Source: Flavobacteriales bacterium UBA6051
GTDB lineage: Bacteria > Bacteroidota > Bacteroidia > Flavobacteriales_D > Crocinitomicaceae
DNA: 64,000 nt
Assembly: GCA_002427735.1 (NCBI GenBank)
Contig: DIYP01000007.1
Span: forward strand, 713,397-777,396
Direction: 5' to 3'
The notes beneath the pieces were generated by a model. It saw only the letters and a list, made by a program, of their open reading frames with translations. It did no database searches and was not told the DNA's origin. Positions within the stretch are counted from its first letter, which is position 1. Every line of letters begins with the position of its first letter. Below, one piece after another: positions 27,563 through 38,200 of the stretch. Both the position numbers and the translations under genes were made by a program.

Positions 27563-28813
27563 ATGAGAAATAAAATTGAATTGATGGCTCCCGCGGGAGG
27601 ATTTGATGCTCTTCAGGCGGCTTTGGATAATGGTGCTGATTCTATCTACTTTGGCGTTGATCAGCTGAACATGCGTGCCAGAGCAACTATGAACTTCACC
27701 TTAGGAGACCTGGAAGAAATTGCCGAACGCTGTAACGAACGCGGTGTTAAATCATACCTGACGTTAAATGCGATTATTTACAATCATGATTTATCACTTA
27801 TCAAAACAGTAATTAACCGAGTAAAAGAAGCTGGAATTTCTGCTATTATCGCTTCTGATCAGGCAGTCATTGGCTATGCAAAATCACAAGATGTAGATGT
27901 ACACATTTCGACGCAATTGAATGTTACTAATATAGAAACGGTGAAGTTTTATTCGTTGTTTGCGAACGTTATGGTGTTATCGCGAGAGCTTAGCTTGAGA
28001 CAAGTCAAAGAGATTTGCGAGGGAGTGGTAAAGGAAGATGTGCGCGGACCAAACGGAGAACTTGTGAAAATAGAGGTTTTTGGACACGGAGCTTTATGCA
28101 TGGCCGTTTCTGGAAAATGCTATCTCAGCTTACATACAACCAACTCATCAGCCAACAGAGGTGCGTGTGTTCAGAATTGCAGAAGAAAGTACAAAGTGAT
28201 CGATTTAGAAGATGGTCACGAGCTTGAATTGGATAATGAGTATATAATGTCCCCTAAAGACCTTTGTACAATTGATTTCCTTGATCAACTTGCCGATACC
28301 GGAATCTCTGTTCTAAAAATTGAAGGCCGCGGACGTGCACCAGAATATGTAGCGACGACTATCAAGTGTTATCGTGAAGCCATTGATTCTATCGCCAACG
28401 GCACTTATTCTAAAGAGTTAGTCAAAGAATGGATGTCACAATTGGAAACGGTTTATAACAGAGGTTTTTGGGGAGGTTATTTTCTTGGACAAGAACTTGG
28501 CGAATGGACAGACAGCTCTGGCTCTAAAGCAACGGTAAAAAAAGTATTTCTAGGAAAAGGTATGCACTACTATTCCAAAGCAAAGATCGGCCAGTTTAAA
28601 ATTGAAGCACAGCAATTGAAGGTTGGAGATAGTATACTTATTACGGGACCAACAACAGGAGTAATTGAGACAACCATCGAATCAATGCGCGTGGAAGATA
28701 AAGATGTAGATATTGCGCAACGCGGCAGCGAAGTCACTTTCTCCATTGATCAGGTCATTCGTGCTTCCGACAAATTATACAAAGTCGTTCCAGCTGAAGA
28801 AATTAACGATTAA
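27563..28813 (+). CDS. trhP: TrhP-like peptidase-U32 family protein (O2-independent tRNA U34 hydroxylation)
   Basis: A U32-family protein of 416 residues, the class now known to act in O2-independent, prephenate-dependent formation of ho5U34 in tRNA rather than as a protease. The TIM-barrel start KIELMAPAGGFDALQAALDN and GADSIYFGVDQLNMRA are typical. The iron-sulfur signature includes VFGHGALCMAVSGKCYLS and NRGACVQNCRRKY, followed by MSPKDLCTIDFLDQL and VLKIEGRGRAPEYV. Length fits B. subtilis YrrO/TrhP2 better than E. coli YegQ. Its stop overlaps the ferredoxin start by one base (TAATG), implying coupling. Other U32 proteins (UbiU, RlhA) differ in size and motifs, so TrhP is the best call. 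Confidence 0.85.
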   Translation: MRNKIELMAPAGGFDALQAALDNGADSIYFGVDQLNMRARATMNFTLGDLEEIAERCNERGVKSYLTLNAIIYNHDLSLIKTVINRVKEAGISAIIASDQAVIGYAKSQDVDVHISTQLNVTNIETVKFYSLFANVMVLSRELSLRQVKEICEGVVKEDVRGPNGELVKIEVFGHGALCMAVSGKCYLSLHTTNSSANRGACVQNCRRKYKVIDLEDGHELELDNEYIMSPKDLCTIDFLDQLADTGISVLKIEGRGRAPEYVATTIKCYREAIDSIANGTYSKELVKEWMSQLETVYNRGFWGGYFLGQELGEWTDSSGSKATVKKVFLGKGMHYYSKAKIGQFKIEAQQLKVGDSILITGPTTGVIETTIESMRVEDKDVDIAQRGSEVTFSIDQVIRASDKLYKVVPAEEIND

Positions 28814-29040
28814 TGGTCATCATTACACATCAACGTGAAAAGTGCATCGGCTGCAATTATTGCGTGGAATTGGCCTATGATCGCTGGCGAATGTCTAAAA
28901 AAGACGGCAAAGCAACATTAATCGGTGGGGAAAACAAAAAAGGATTTCACACCACTCGTGTAGAAAATGAAGAATTTGATCCGAACAAACGTGCTGCCGA
29001 CGCTTGTCCGGTCAATATCATTAAAGTGAAAATGATTTAG
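28813..29040 (+). CDS. Small single-cluster ferredoxin
   Basis: A 75-residue cytosolic ferredoxin with CIGCNYC (Cys 11, 14, 17) and a distal CPVN (Cys 65), enough for one [4Fe-4S] cluster. The second cluster motif of bacterial-type 2[4Fe-4S] ferredoxins is missing and replaced by a ~45-residue insert (RWRMSKKDGKATLIGG). The ATG shares a base with the trhP stop, and the gene ends 4 bases into the convergent gene at 29037. Its position suggests it supplies electrons to TrhP or helps keep its cluster reduced. This is inferred from gene order only. Confidence 0.85.
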   Translation: MVIITHQREKCIGCNYCVELAYDRWRMSKKDGKATLIGGENKKGFHTTRVENEEFDPNKRAADACPVNIIKVKMI

Positions 29041-29399
29041 TTCTTCGCTGAAACGGCTGATTCCCAAGATGAATAATTGTCCACACTAAATTTGAACACT
29101 TCTTCGTCTTTTGTAGTTAATTCAACTACTTGCTTATTCAATCCAAACTTCCCCTGTTTCATTTCTTTAATGTCTTCCAAGGAAACATTGACTTGTGGAA
29201 TTGGATATGTCTTTTTCTTTGTCAACTCTAATATTGCTCCAATAGCACCACCAAGTCGAACTTTATTTGCCGAAACGCTCATTACAACTAAACGTGAAGG
29301 TGTTAAGTAAACCTTACTTTCAAGTGCATTGACCTTTGATTTGAAGAACATTCCTTTGCTTTCTTTTGCAATTCCTTCTTTTTCTAATTCTGCTAACAT
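29037..29399 (-). CDS. Small cytosolic protein, GRAM/PH-like
   Basis: A 120-residue protein without signal or membrane segment. The pattern KGMFFKSKVNALESKVYLTP, SRLVVMSVSANKV, IPQVNVSLEDIKEMKQGKFG and a final KFSVDNYSSWESAV resembles the beta-sandwich-plus-helix layout of bacterial GRAM/PH-like domains, which typically end in a tryptophan-containing helix. I cannot assign a family with certainty. Its last 4 bases overlap the convergent ferredoxin gene. It starts 12 bp after the mpl stop and may be the last gene of that unit. Confidence 0.6.
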   Translation of the reverse strand: MLAELEKEGIAKESKGMFFKSKVNALESKVYLTPSRLVVMSVSANKVRLGGAIGAILELTKKKTYPIPQVNVSLEDIKEMKQGKFGLNKQVVELTTKDEEVFKFSVDNYSSWESAVSAKN

Positions 29400-29411
29400 G
29401 TTTCGTAGATT

Positions 29412-30782
29412 TTAGTGATTTGGTAATGAAGATATAATTTTATCTCCAAGCTCGTTATAATCAATACCATCAAAATTACCAGAAGACATCATGAGCAAAA
29501 CAGCATTGCTCCATTCCTGACCATGAATGAATGACAATACTTCTGAGGTTTCCGTCATGACTTCCACGCCTCCGCCGAAACCATCGAACACCATCTTCTT
29601 ATCAATCGGATCCAACTTCTTATGTTTCACCACTTCAGGACTGAAATAAACCACTGCATGATCAGCTGCCTGCATTGCATCTTTGTATTGTGGCAAAAAC
29701 TCTTTTTTTAGCGAAGAAAATGTATGCAATTCCATACAGGCCACTACCCTTCTTTCCTTAAACTGTTCTTTCACAGCACGTGTCGTCGCCTTCAGCTTTG
29801 AAGGGGAATGTGCAAAATCTTTGTAAAGCGTAAAATCCGCTTTTTCTATTACTTTTTGTAACCGTTTCCCTGCTCCGGTGAAAGAAGACATGGCTTTAAG
29901 GAAAATGTCATTTGCAATTCCAATTTCTTTTGCCAGGTGCATGGCTCCTATTAAATTCTGAAGGTTGTGCCCTCCAAAAATTTTCAATGGATAAGTTCTT
30001 CCTTCAAATTCGAGCAACGTTCCATTATCAGTAACAGTATAAGACGGAGTCGAGTACGGAATTGTTTTCAGTTCGTCACTAAAAGACTCACCCAAGCGCA
30101 TCACTTCAGTGTCTTCTTGATTGTACACTAAAACGCCATTTTGCTGTATTTTGGAACAGAAAATATGAAACTGCTCTACATAATTCTCGAATGTTGGAAA
30201 TACATTGATGTGATCCCATGCAATTCCACTGATAATTGCCACATCTGGTTCATATAAATGGAATTTCGGGCGTCTGTCAATGGGAGAGCTTAAATATTCA
30301 TCTCCTTCGAGAACTATAACATCAGCCTCATCAGAGAGCTTCACCATACAATCGTACCCTTCCAGTTGAGCACCTACCATATAATCCACATCTTTCCCCA
30401 AAGTACTAACGGCATGCAGTAGCATTGAGGTTATCGTTGTCTTCCCATGGGAACCGCCGATAACAATTCGTTTCTTATTCTTACTTTGCTCAAAAAGGTA
30501 CTCAGGATAAGAGAATATCGGTAATCCAAGCTCTTTTGCTTTCAAAAGTTCTGGATTATCTTCTCTTGCATGCATTCCGAGAATTACTGCATCTAATTCT
30601 TCCGAAATCTTGTCTGAATTCCAACCGATCGTTTCCGGAAGAATTCCCTCGCGCATAAGTCGTGATCTTGACGGTTCAAAAATTTCATCATCAGAACCGG
30701 TAACCGCATATCCTTTGCGACTTAGCGCAATAGCTAAATTATGCATTGCGCTACCTCCTATGGCGATAAAATGTACTTTCAT
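29412..30782 (-). CDS. mpl: Mpl-type murein peptide ligase
   Basis: A Mur-ligase-family enzyme that joins the recycled tripeptide L-Ala-gamma-D-Glu-meso-DAP to UDP-MurNAc in cell-wall recycling. It starts with the Rossmann segment VHFIAIGGSAMHNLAIALS and GSDDEIFEPSRSRL. The ATP loop is IGGSHGKTTITSMLL (~107-121), with EGDEYLSSPIDRRPKF and SGIAWDHINVFPTFENY in the central domain and the ligand-binding DFAHSPSKLKATTRAV in the C-terminal domain. Its 456 residues match E. coli Mpl (457). MurC is the alternative; the GILPETIGWNS segment and SHGKTT context favour Mpl. It overlaps the upstream membrane-protein gene by 4 bases. Confidence 0.85.
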   Translation of the reverse strand: MKVHFIAIGGSAMHNLAIALSRKGYAVTGSDDEIFEPSRSRLMREGILPETIGWNSDKISEELDAVILGMHAREDNPELLKAKELGLPIFSYPEYLFEQSKNKKRIVIGGSHGKTTITSMLLHAVSTLGKDVDYMVGAQLEGYDCMVKLSDEADVIVLEGDEYLSSPIDRRPKFHLYEPDVAIISGIAWDHINVFPTFENYVEQFHIFCSKIQQNGVLVYNQEDTEVMRLGESFSDELKTIPYSTPSYTVTDNGTLLEFEGRTYPLKIFGGHNLQNLIGAMHLAKEIGIANDIFLKAMSSFTGAGKRLQKVIEKADFTLYKDFAHSPSKLKATTRAVKEQFKERRVVACMELHTFSSLKKEFLPQYKDAMQAADHAVVYFSPEVVKHKKLDPIDKKMVFDGFGGGVEVMTETSEVLSFIHGQEWSNAVLLMMSSGNFDGIDYNELGDKIISSLPNH

Positions 30783-31135
30783 TTACTTTCCAACATTTGT
30801 TTACCATCAAGAAAAATCGGAATGATCAGAAAAAAGCTCCCATAATCAGTTAATATCTCAAACAAACCCAAACGCTCTTCAGAAGCCAAAAAAGTTGGTA
30901 AAACAATAGCTATTAAACCTATGTAGTACAACCAGTCCCACCAATTCTTTTTGGAAAAAAGTGCACGCTTTGCCATTTGCATGAGCACATAACCAAATGA
31001 CACTATCACTACAGGCATAGGCAAGTACTTGATATCCTCAAGTGTATTGGCCATCCAGAAATAAGAGATTAGATAACCACCCAAAACAAGTGATAAAATG
31101 AGCAGTGCTACCTTAACGGTCCGATTTTCTCGCAT
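30779..31135 (-). CDS. Hypothetical four-helix membrane protein
   Basis: A 118-residue inner-membrane protein with four predicted helices (VALLILSLVLGGYLISYF, MPVVIVSFGYVLMQM, WLYYIGLIAIVLPTFLA, YGSFFLIIPIFLDG). I do not recognise a family. It overlaps mpl by 4 bases (ATGA), so the two are translated together. A link to cell-wall recycling is possible but rests on order alone. The 86 bp on its 5' side down to apbE hold no gene that I can see. Confidence 0.55.
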   Translation of the reverse strand: MRENRTVKVALLILSLVLGGYLISYFWMANTLEDIKYLPMPVVIVSFGYVLMQMAKRALFSKKNWWDWLYYIGLIAIVLPTFLASEERLGLFEILTDYGSFFLIIPIFLDGKQMLESK

Positions 31136-31221
31136 GAAATCAATTTGATATGAAAATATGCCTTAATGTAAAGCGCAATGGACTCGATCTAGATTAGTTA
31201 CGCACAACAAATTGCGGAAAA

Positions 31222-32265
31222 CTACTCTTCTAAATAGACTTGAAAACCATCGGACATTTTCCGTTGGATGTTTCCTTTCTCATCTGCATAAAGGAGATAA
31301 ACCTCCAGTTCTTGATCAGGGTGCTCATTGACAAAAGCAAGAGATTTATCTACTCCTAAGACCATAAAAACGGTAGCAAATGCATCCGCAGACTGACAAT
31401 CATTTGCAATTACGGTAGCACTTAAAAGAGAATGCTGGACTGGAAAGCCTGTTTTAGGATCAAGCGTATGTGCATACTTCACCCCTTCATATTCATAGAA
31501 TTTCCTGTAGTTTCCACTCGTCGCAATTGCTTTATTGGTTACGTGTAGTATATTTTCCAACTCTCTTGACTCAAGATTTTCTATCGGTGTATCTACTCCT
31601 ATCCTCCATTTTACGCCATCTGCGTTTTTTCCTTTAACACTTATCTCTCCGCCAATTTCAACGTAGTAGTTTTTACAACCACGGCTGGACAAGTACTCAT
31701 CAATAATATCCACAGCAAGTCCTTGTGCGATGGCATTAAAGTCAATCCTAAAGTTCAAATGGCGCTTAGAATAGGTCAACTCATTTTCATTAAAGCTCAC
31801 TGAATGAAATAAATCGGATTGAAACGAAACAAAATTCAGAATGGAATCTACAGAAGATTTAGACAAGGGAGTTTCCATATTTTGCATAAATCCCCAGCCT
31901 TCCACTAATGGATAAACTGATGGATCAAAAGCACCTTGAGATAACTCATAAATTTCTGCACTTCGCTTATAGCAACGTTGAAAAAAACCATGTTCATCCG
32001 TAGCATATACAGTTTGACTAGAATTATTCAGTCTTGAAATGAGTGATGTATCGATATAGGTGGAGAGTGCGTTATCGAAGTTTTTTAAAATCGAATCTAC
32101 AGAATGCTGATCAATGGAAACATCATCAGCCAAAATGATCGTGTAAGTTGTTCCTTGTGTTTCTCCATGAATTTCTGAAGAAGTAGCTTGCTCCTTACAA
32201 CCAAAGAAAAAACTGCTAATAGTGACGCTCAAGACTAGGATCTTGAGTCTCTTTACTCCACACAT
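31222..32265 (-). CDS. apbE: ApbE-family FAD:protein FMN transferase (lipoprotein)
   Basis: Covalently attaches FMN to target proteins such as Nqr/Rnf subunits, acting outside the cytoplasmic membrane. The ATG at 32263-32265 gives a signal with lipobox FFFGC. The body (~347 residues) has the family features TQGTTYTIILADD, the FAD-binding INEYLSSRGCKNYYVEIGGE-type segment, IATSGNYRKFYEYEGV, HTLDPKTGFPVQHSLLSATV and DCQSADAFATVFMVLG with metal-binding residues. The start lies 50 bases inside the 3' end of the giant repeat-protein gene, an unusually long same-strand overlap. No Nqr or Rnf gene is in the window. Confidence 0.9.
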   Translation of the reverse strand: MCGVKRLKILVLSVTISSFFFGCKEQATSSEIHGETQGTTYTIILADDVSIDQHSVDSILKNFDNALSTYIDTSLISRLNNSSQTVYATDEHGFFQRCYKRSAEIYELSQGAFDPSVYPLVEGWGFMQNMETPLSKSSVDSILNFVSFQSDLFHSVSFNENELTYSKRHLNFRIDFNAIAQGLAVDIIDEYLSSRGCKNYYVEIGGEISVKGKNADGVKWRIGVDTPIENLESRELENILHVTNKAIATSGNYRKFYEYEGVKYAHTLDPKTGFPVQHSLLSATVIANDCQSADAFATVFMVLGVDKSLAFVNEHPDQELEVYLLYADEKGNIQRKMSDGFQVYLEE

Positions 32266-35200
32266 GTGATAAACTTGGTTTTCCGTTCTTGCTGTATGTG
32301 ATTCCATTTAAGGTCTGCGTACGTACATAAACATCAGCGTGTCCATCAATGACTACAACTCGACGCGTAATAATTGTTGTCATCAAACCATTTTGGTCAC
32401 TCTTTGTAAAGGATTCTTCCGAAACTCCTTCCGGATACTCTTCTCCCAATGCGTTAGCGACCTTAACCTTTTTCTCAGGGGTATTGTCAATATCGGCAAT
32501 TTTACCAGCCGCATCATAATGCTTATCCTGCTCACCTAAGGCATTCGCTCTCTCTTGCGCATTGATCGTTTTATTTACCTCTGCTAAAGTTGCTGCATTC
32601 TGTTCTTTCTTCTTCGATTCTTCCACTGCATTTTCCGATACACCATAATAAACACGTTCTATGGATTGCTTCGAATTTAAACGCTCTTCTCGATCACCTT
32701 CAATTTCTTCCTGCCCTTTGATATGTGCTTTCTTATCCATTGCATTCACATAGGCTATCTTCTGAGCATGAGCCTCTTCAGCAATTTCATTGATTTCACC
32801 ATTCACTGCGATATTCTCATTAATACCCTGCTTATTCTGTAAGTACTTTTCAGTTTCAGCGTTATACTTTATCCTTTCAGCATCTGCAAGTTCTTTCTTA
32901 CTCTCTTTAAGCACTTCATTGCTTTCAAGGCGATTATTGTCTAAATCCTGCTGATCACTTATGACGCGTCTTTTAACAGCAGCCATTTCCTCATCTGCCT
33001 TATAAACCGTTTCCTGCTCTACTGCAGCTTGTTCACGATCTGCATCCAGCACAACATTTCGAATCTCAACAAGTTCTACGTTATTATCCTTTGCAATCTT
33101 CGCATCTTCAACGGACTTTGTTGATACCCCCTCTGTGATTTCTGCAACAGTACCTTTGTTCGCCAATTGAATTTCGTAACGGTCTCCTGACAACTCGACA
33201 TTCTTATTTATGGCATAATCACGAGCACGAACTACGTCCCGTTCTACAAGTTCACGTTCCTCACGGTCATCTTGGAAATTCTCACTTACCTTAATACGAA
33301 CGTCTGTAATACTCTGATCTGTATCGATGTTATCTCCATAATCCGAATAGATATCTGCACTAATATCATCAGCTAGCGACCTATTGTACGTCTCCATTAG
33401 GTCTGCATTCTTCATGTGCACAGCATCTCGCACTCCAAAATCAATAGCAACCTCTTTATCAACTTGATCCAAAACTACTTGATCACCAAGGTTCTCAGAG
33501 TGCTCGACGAGCATATTTCTTTTTTCCGCATCAGCCAATTCTCTTTCTGCAATTCTTAACGCCTCAATGGTTTCTTCTCTGTTTAAATCTGATTCCGCCG
33601 ATTCAATTTGAACCTGACGATAAACGCCATAAATTGAAGCCGTATTGTCATAATGATCCTGTGTCTTTTCAGCAGTCATTTCTGATGCTTCATCTTTAAT
33701 AGCGTCGTAGGTTCTATCGATTTGAGTCCCGCTTAATTGCTTGCGTTCTTCCTCCGCTTTCGCCAACAAAGCAGCACCATCCATAATCGAATTATCAAAT
33801 GGATCGCCCAAATCTTCTAATTCCGCAGATTCGACCATCACTGGATTCAAAATTGCTTCAATTTCAGCCAGCTTCTGTTTTGGATAAGGATCATCATTCT
33901 TTATTCTCAGTGCACGTTGATAATAATCCTTCGCTTTGTCGTACGTCTCACGGTTGAAATTTTTGTCGGCAGCATCGATAATCTTTCGGTATTCTCTTTC
34001 TGCTTCCTGAATACTCTTCAATCTCTCAAGTCGGACACATTCATCAATTTGCGTTTTTGCATAAGTGCTTGTAGGATCAACCTTCAAGGCTTCTTCATAC
34101 TTTGTTTTTGCCGGTAAATAATTTTCAAATGAAAATTGCTCATCAGCCTCTTTTAACAATGCATTAAACTTATTTTGGCGTTCTAAATTCTCCGCATTTG
34201 TATTCGCTAAATCATCTAGAATCTGCTGTACTTCATCAATTTTATTCTGCGCATTTACGTCTCCAGGCTTAACAGAAAGTGCATTCTGATATTCGCTTAA
34301 TGCCTGCTCATAACTCTTAGCATTCTGGCTAATATTCCCCTTGGACATGTACTCATTGTACAATGCATCTTTCTGAGCATTTGATGCAAGATCTGCAATC
34401 AAACGATCCATTTCTGCTATTTTCTCAACAGGCTCACTAGCCGTTGGCTTGCGCGAAAGTGCCTGCTCGTACTTAGCTTTAGCATCTTCATAATTGCGAC
34501 TATTTGCCAACGCGTTCCCTTCATCCATGAATGCTTTGTACTCTGCATCCGCTTTCATGATGTTCTTGACATTCGCAAGCATTTCTTTTGGACGTTCGTC
34601 ACGCTCTTTCAGCTTTATGGCGCGCTCCAATAATTCTATAGCCTTATTATATTCAGCAGCATCAATCTTTTTCTGGGCAACTGTCAATATCTTTTCATAT
34701 TGCCTATCAACGTCTTGTGAAGCAGCGCTTTCAGATAAACGACGGGCTTCTGCTGCCTTATCTACTGGTTCCTGCTCATTTGGTTTAACAGCAAGGGCGT
34801 TGTTGTATTCTTTAATAGCGTCGAGATACTTCTCTTGCGCAACAAGATCATCTCCTTTCTTCATAAACGCCATGTATTCAGCATCCTTTGCCTTTTCTGC
34901 TTCAAGGTTCACAAGGAGGTCTTCCAGCTCGCTGATCTTCGTTTTTGGTAAAGATTCATCTGGTTTAATAGAAGAAGCCTCGGTGTACTTAGTAATTGCC
35001 GCTCGATAATCTTCAGAAGACTCAAGTGTTTGCGCCTCGGACATTAATGAATTGTACTGAGCATCCGCCCCCTGTTCTGCTTCCAACCGGGCAATTGCCG
35101 AATTAATTTCATCAATTTTCGTTCGAACCTCTGCATCGTCTTTCAGTGTAAGCGCTTCTTGCAATTTCTGCTTTGCAGGAACATAAGATTCACTTTCCGC

Positions 35201-38200
35201 CAGGCTAAATCCTTCCTCTTTTAAACTGTTGAACAAAGCATCTTTTTCTGCTTCACTTTTCTGAGCAGCTACATCCTCATTGATGCGATTCAGCATGTTG
35301 GTCGCTTCACTATTGCCAGCATCAAGTGAGAGCACTTCCTCAAACTTGGTCTTAGCAGCTTCTAAGTTTGCCTCATTATAGAATTTATTTCCTTCTTCCA
35401 GCAATGTGGTTAATCTTTCTTTCAACTCAGACTCAGCTGCTTGGTCTGAAATCAATTGATCAATTTCAGAAATACGTTCGTTGGGATAGGATTGTGTATC
35501 ATCAAATGTTAAAGCTTCACGATACTTAGCCTTTGCCTCCTCCCACTTCGCTTCATTGAATAAAGTATTTGCACTTTCAATAGCTGCATCATAACCTGCC
35601 TTACGCTCATTCGCAGCAGCCTGATCTTCTAACAGCTTGTCGATTTCAGAAATACGCTCACCTGGATAAGATTGAGTAGCATCAAAAACCAGCGCTTCCT
35701 GATATTTCCCCTTGGCAGCTTCCCAATTGCCATCATTATAGAGAGCATCCGCAGCACTTATAGCCGCATCATAGGAAGCCTTCTTTTCTTCAGCTGCTTG
35801 ATTATCTGCCATTAGCTGATTGATTTCAGCGATCTTTTCTGCAGGATAAGTTTGCTCACTATCAATTGATTGTGCTTCCGAGTACTTCGACTTTGCTTCC
35901 TCTAGATTATTATTCGTAAATAACTCATCTGCAGCTGCAATTGCCGCTTCATAAGCATCCTTCTTTGCCTGCGCATCTTGCTCCGCGGCAATCAACGCAT
36001 CAATTTCAGCTATACGCTCTCCTGGATACGTTTGTGTATCATCAATCCCTGCCGCTTCCTCATATTTAGACTTAGCTTCAGAAAGTTTTTCATCATTAAA
36101 CAAACCATCAGCTTCTGTAATCGCAGCTTCATAGGCTTCTTTTTTCGCTTGTGCGTCCTCCTGAGCAGCAATCAATGAATCTATTTCAGTAATACGTTCG
36201 CCTGGATAAGCTTGCGTATCATCTATTCCAGCGGCCTCCTGATACTTCGCTTTTGCTTCAGCCAGTTTTTCATCATTAAACAAACCATCAGCTTCGGCAA
36301 TCGCAGCTTCATAGGCTTCTTTTTTCGCTTGTGCGTCCTCCTGAGCAGCAATCAATGCATCTATTTCAGTAATACGTTCTCCTGGATAAGCTTGCGTATC
36401 ATCTATTCCAGCGGCCTCCTGATACTTCGCTTTTGCTTCAGCCAGTTTCTCATCATTAAACAAACCATCAGCTTCGGCAATCGCAGCTTCGTAAGCTTCT
36501 TTCTTTTCTTGATTTGATTTTTGAGCAGCCAGTAAATCATCGATTTCTGCGATCTTATTTTTTGGCTCTTCCCGATCCGGAAATAAAGCCAACGCCTTTT
36601 CATATTCCGCACGTGCACCTTCCAAATCACCAATAATCCCCATCATTGATTCACCTTCGGACATATGGTTTGCATAAGCTGTTTCTTTTTCCGCTTCTGC
36701 ATCTCGTTCGGCTATTCGATTTTTAACATCTGTGATTTTGGCGGTTACCTCCTCCGTATCTTTGATCGTTTTCGCTTCTTCGTACTTTCCTAAAGCAAGA
36801 TCCAAGTCATTTGAAGCATCTGCATTATCTCCCTCTTTCATTAAAGCGTTATACTTCTCTTCTTGCAACGCTAAATCATTCGCTTCCTGAATCTTTTGGT
36901 CAATGATTGCCAACTTTTCTGTCGCCTCCGGATGCGCTTCTTCCAGGCCAAGCACTTCCGTGAACGTTGCCTTGGCTAAATCCCAATCCTCTTTGGACAT
37001 TTCCTCATTACCGCGTGTCAACAATTCCTGAATCTTTTCCAAGCGCTCCTTCTCCGCCTTCGCTGCAGCCAGTTTTTCATCACAGAGAGCAATTCGGCCT
37101 TTCACATACGTTGAAGAAGCTTCTACCGTCAACGCTTCGTTGTACTTTTCTTTTGCTTCTTCGTATTTCTCTGCCCCAAATAATTCATCTCCAGCTGCCA
37201 CTGCCGCATCGTACTTTTTCTGGAGTTCCTCAGCTTCAGCAGCTTTCTCCAGGTCACTTTGCAATTTTGCCAATTGGTCCTTAGGGTATTGTTCTGAAGG
37301 CTTCAACTCAGAAGCTTCCTGATACTTGTCCCGTGCTGCTTTTAAACTCTTTTGTTTCAAGAAGCCGTCAGCCTGCTTTATAGCAGCATCATACTTTGCT
37401 TGATTTTCAGCTTCTTTTTTGCGGTCTTCCAATATTTTAGACAACTCTGCAACTTGATCTTTTGGGTATTGTTCGTCCTTCTTTGTAAGTGCTTCGTTGT
37501 ACTTGGAAATAGCTCCTTCCAGATTATCTTGTTCCCTAAGGTTATCTGCAGCCTCAATTAAATTATAGTACTCTTGATTCGCTTGCTTCTCTTCTAAATC
37601 GGCTTTTTGTTGAGCAGCGATCAGTGCATCCAACTCAATGATTCTATCCGCAGGGTACTGTTCTTTTGGTTTATAGCCAAGTGCCTCCTCATACTTTCCG
37701 AGAGCTTCCTCATACTTATTCTCGTTATAGAAAGCATCTGCCTTAGCAATTGCCTCATTATACTTTTTCTCAGCTTCGGCTTTTTCTTTGTCAGCACCAT
37801 CGAGAAGTTTCTGCACACGCTCTTTCATTTGAGCAGCCTGAACAGCATCTAACCTCGGGATCAACTCGCGTGTATTCCAATCAAACTTTCCGATTGGTTC
37901 TGTTTCAAGAAATGAAAAATCTACGTTCTCACGCTCCTTAAATAAGGTAATATCCAACGGTGGTAAATAATCACCACCAGGCGGAACATCTTCCTCATTC
38001 ATCTTCGAAAAATCAAAAAATAGCTTTTTTCCTACGAGTCCGTTTTTCGTGAATTTTAGTTCAAATGAAGATGACATATCAACATCGGTAGAGATTTTAA
38101 ACTTACCACTCGATGCCGTACTTGTTGTGCTCACGGTAGAACCATTTTGAACAATCGTCACCGTCACACCAGCTTCGCGTTTACCCAAATCAGAATTTTC

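Noticed and set aside
27563..28813. U32 protein as a collagenase or protease
   Set aside because: The U32 protease label is historical; the cysteine pattern and trhO linkage fit a tRNA-modifying enzyme.
34494..35009. 171-codon open frame on the plus strand inside the giant gene
   Set aside because: It is the complement of repeat codons. Its translation is compositionally odd (Ser/Ala/Phe-rich) with no family signal, and similar shadows recur with the repeat period.
35941..36480. Direct repeats as a CRISPR array
   Set aside because: The period is 180 bp without unique spacers and lies in frame inside a coding repeat; no cas genes are present.
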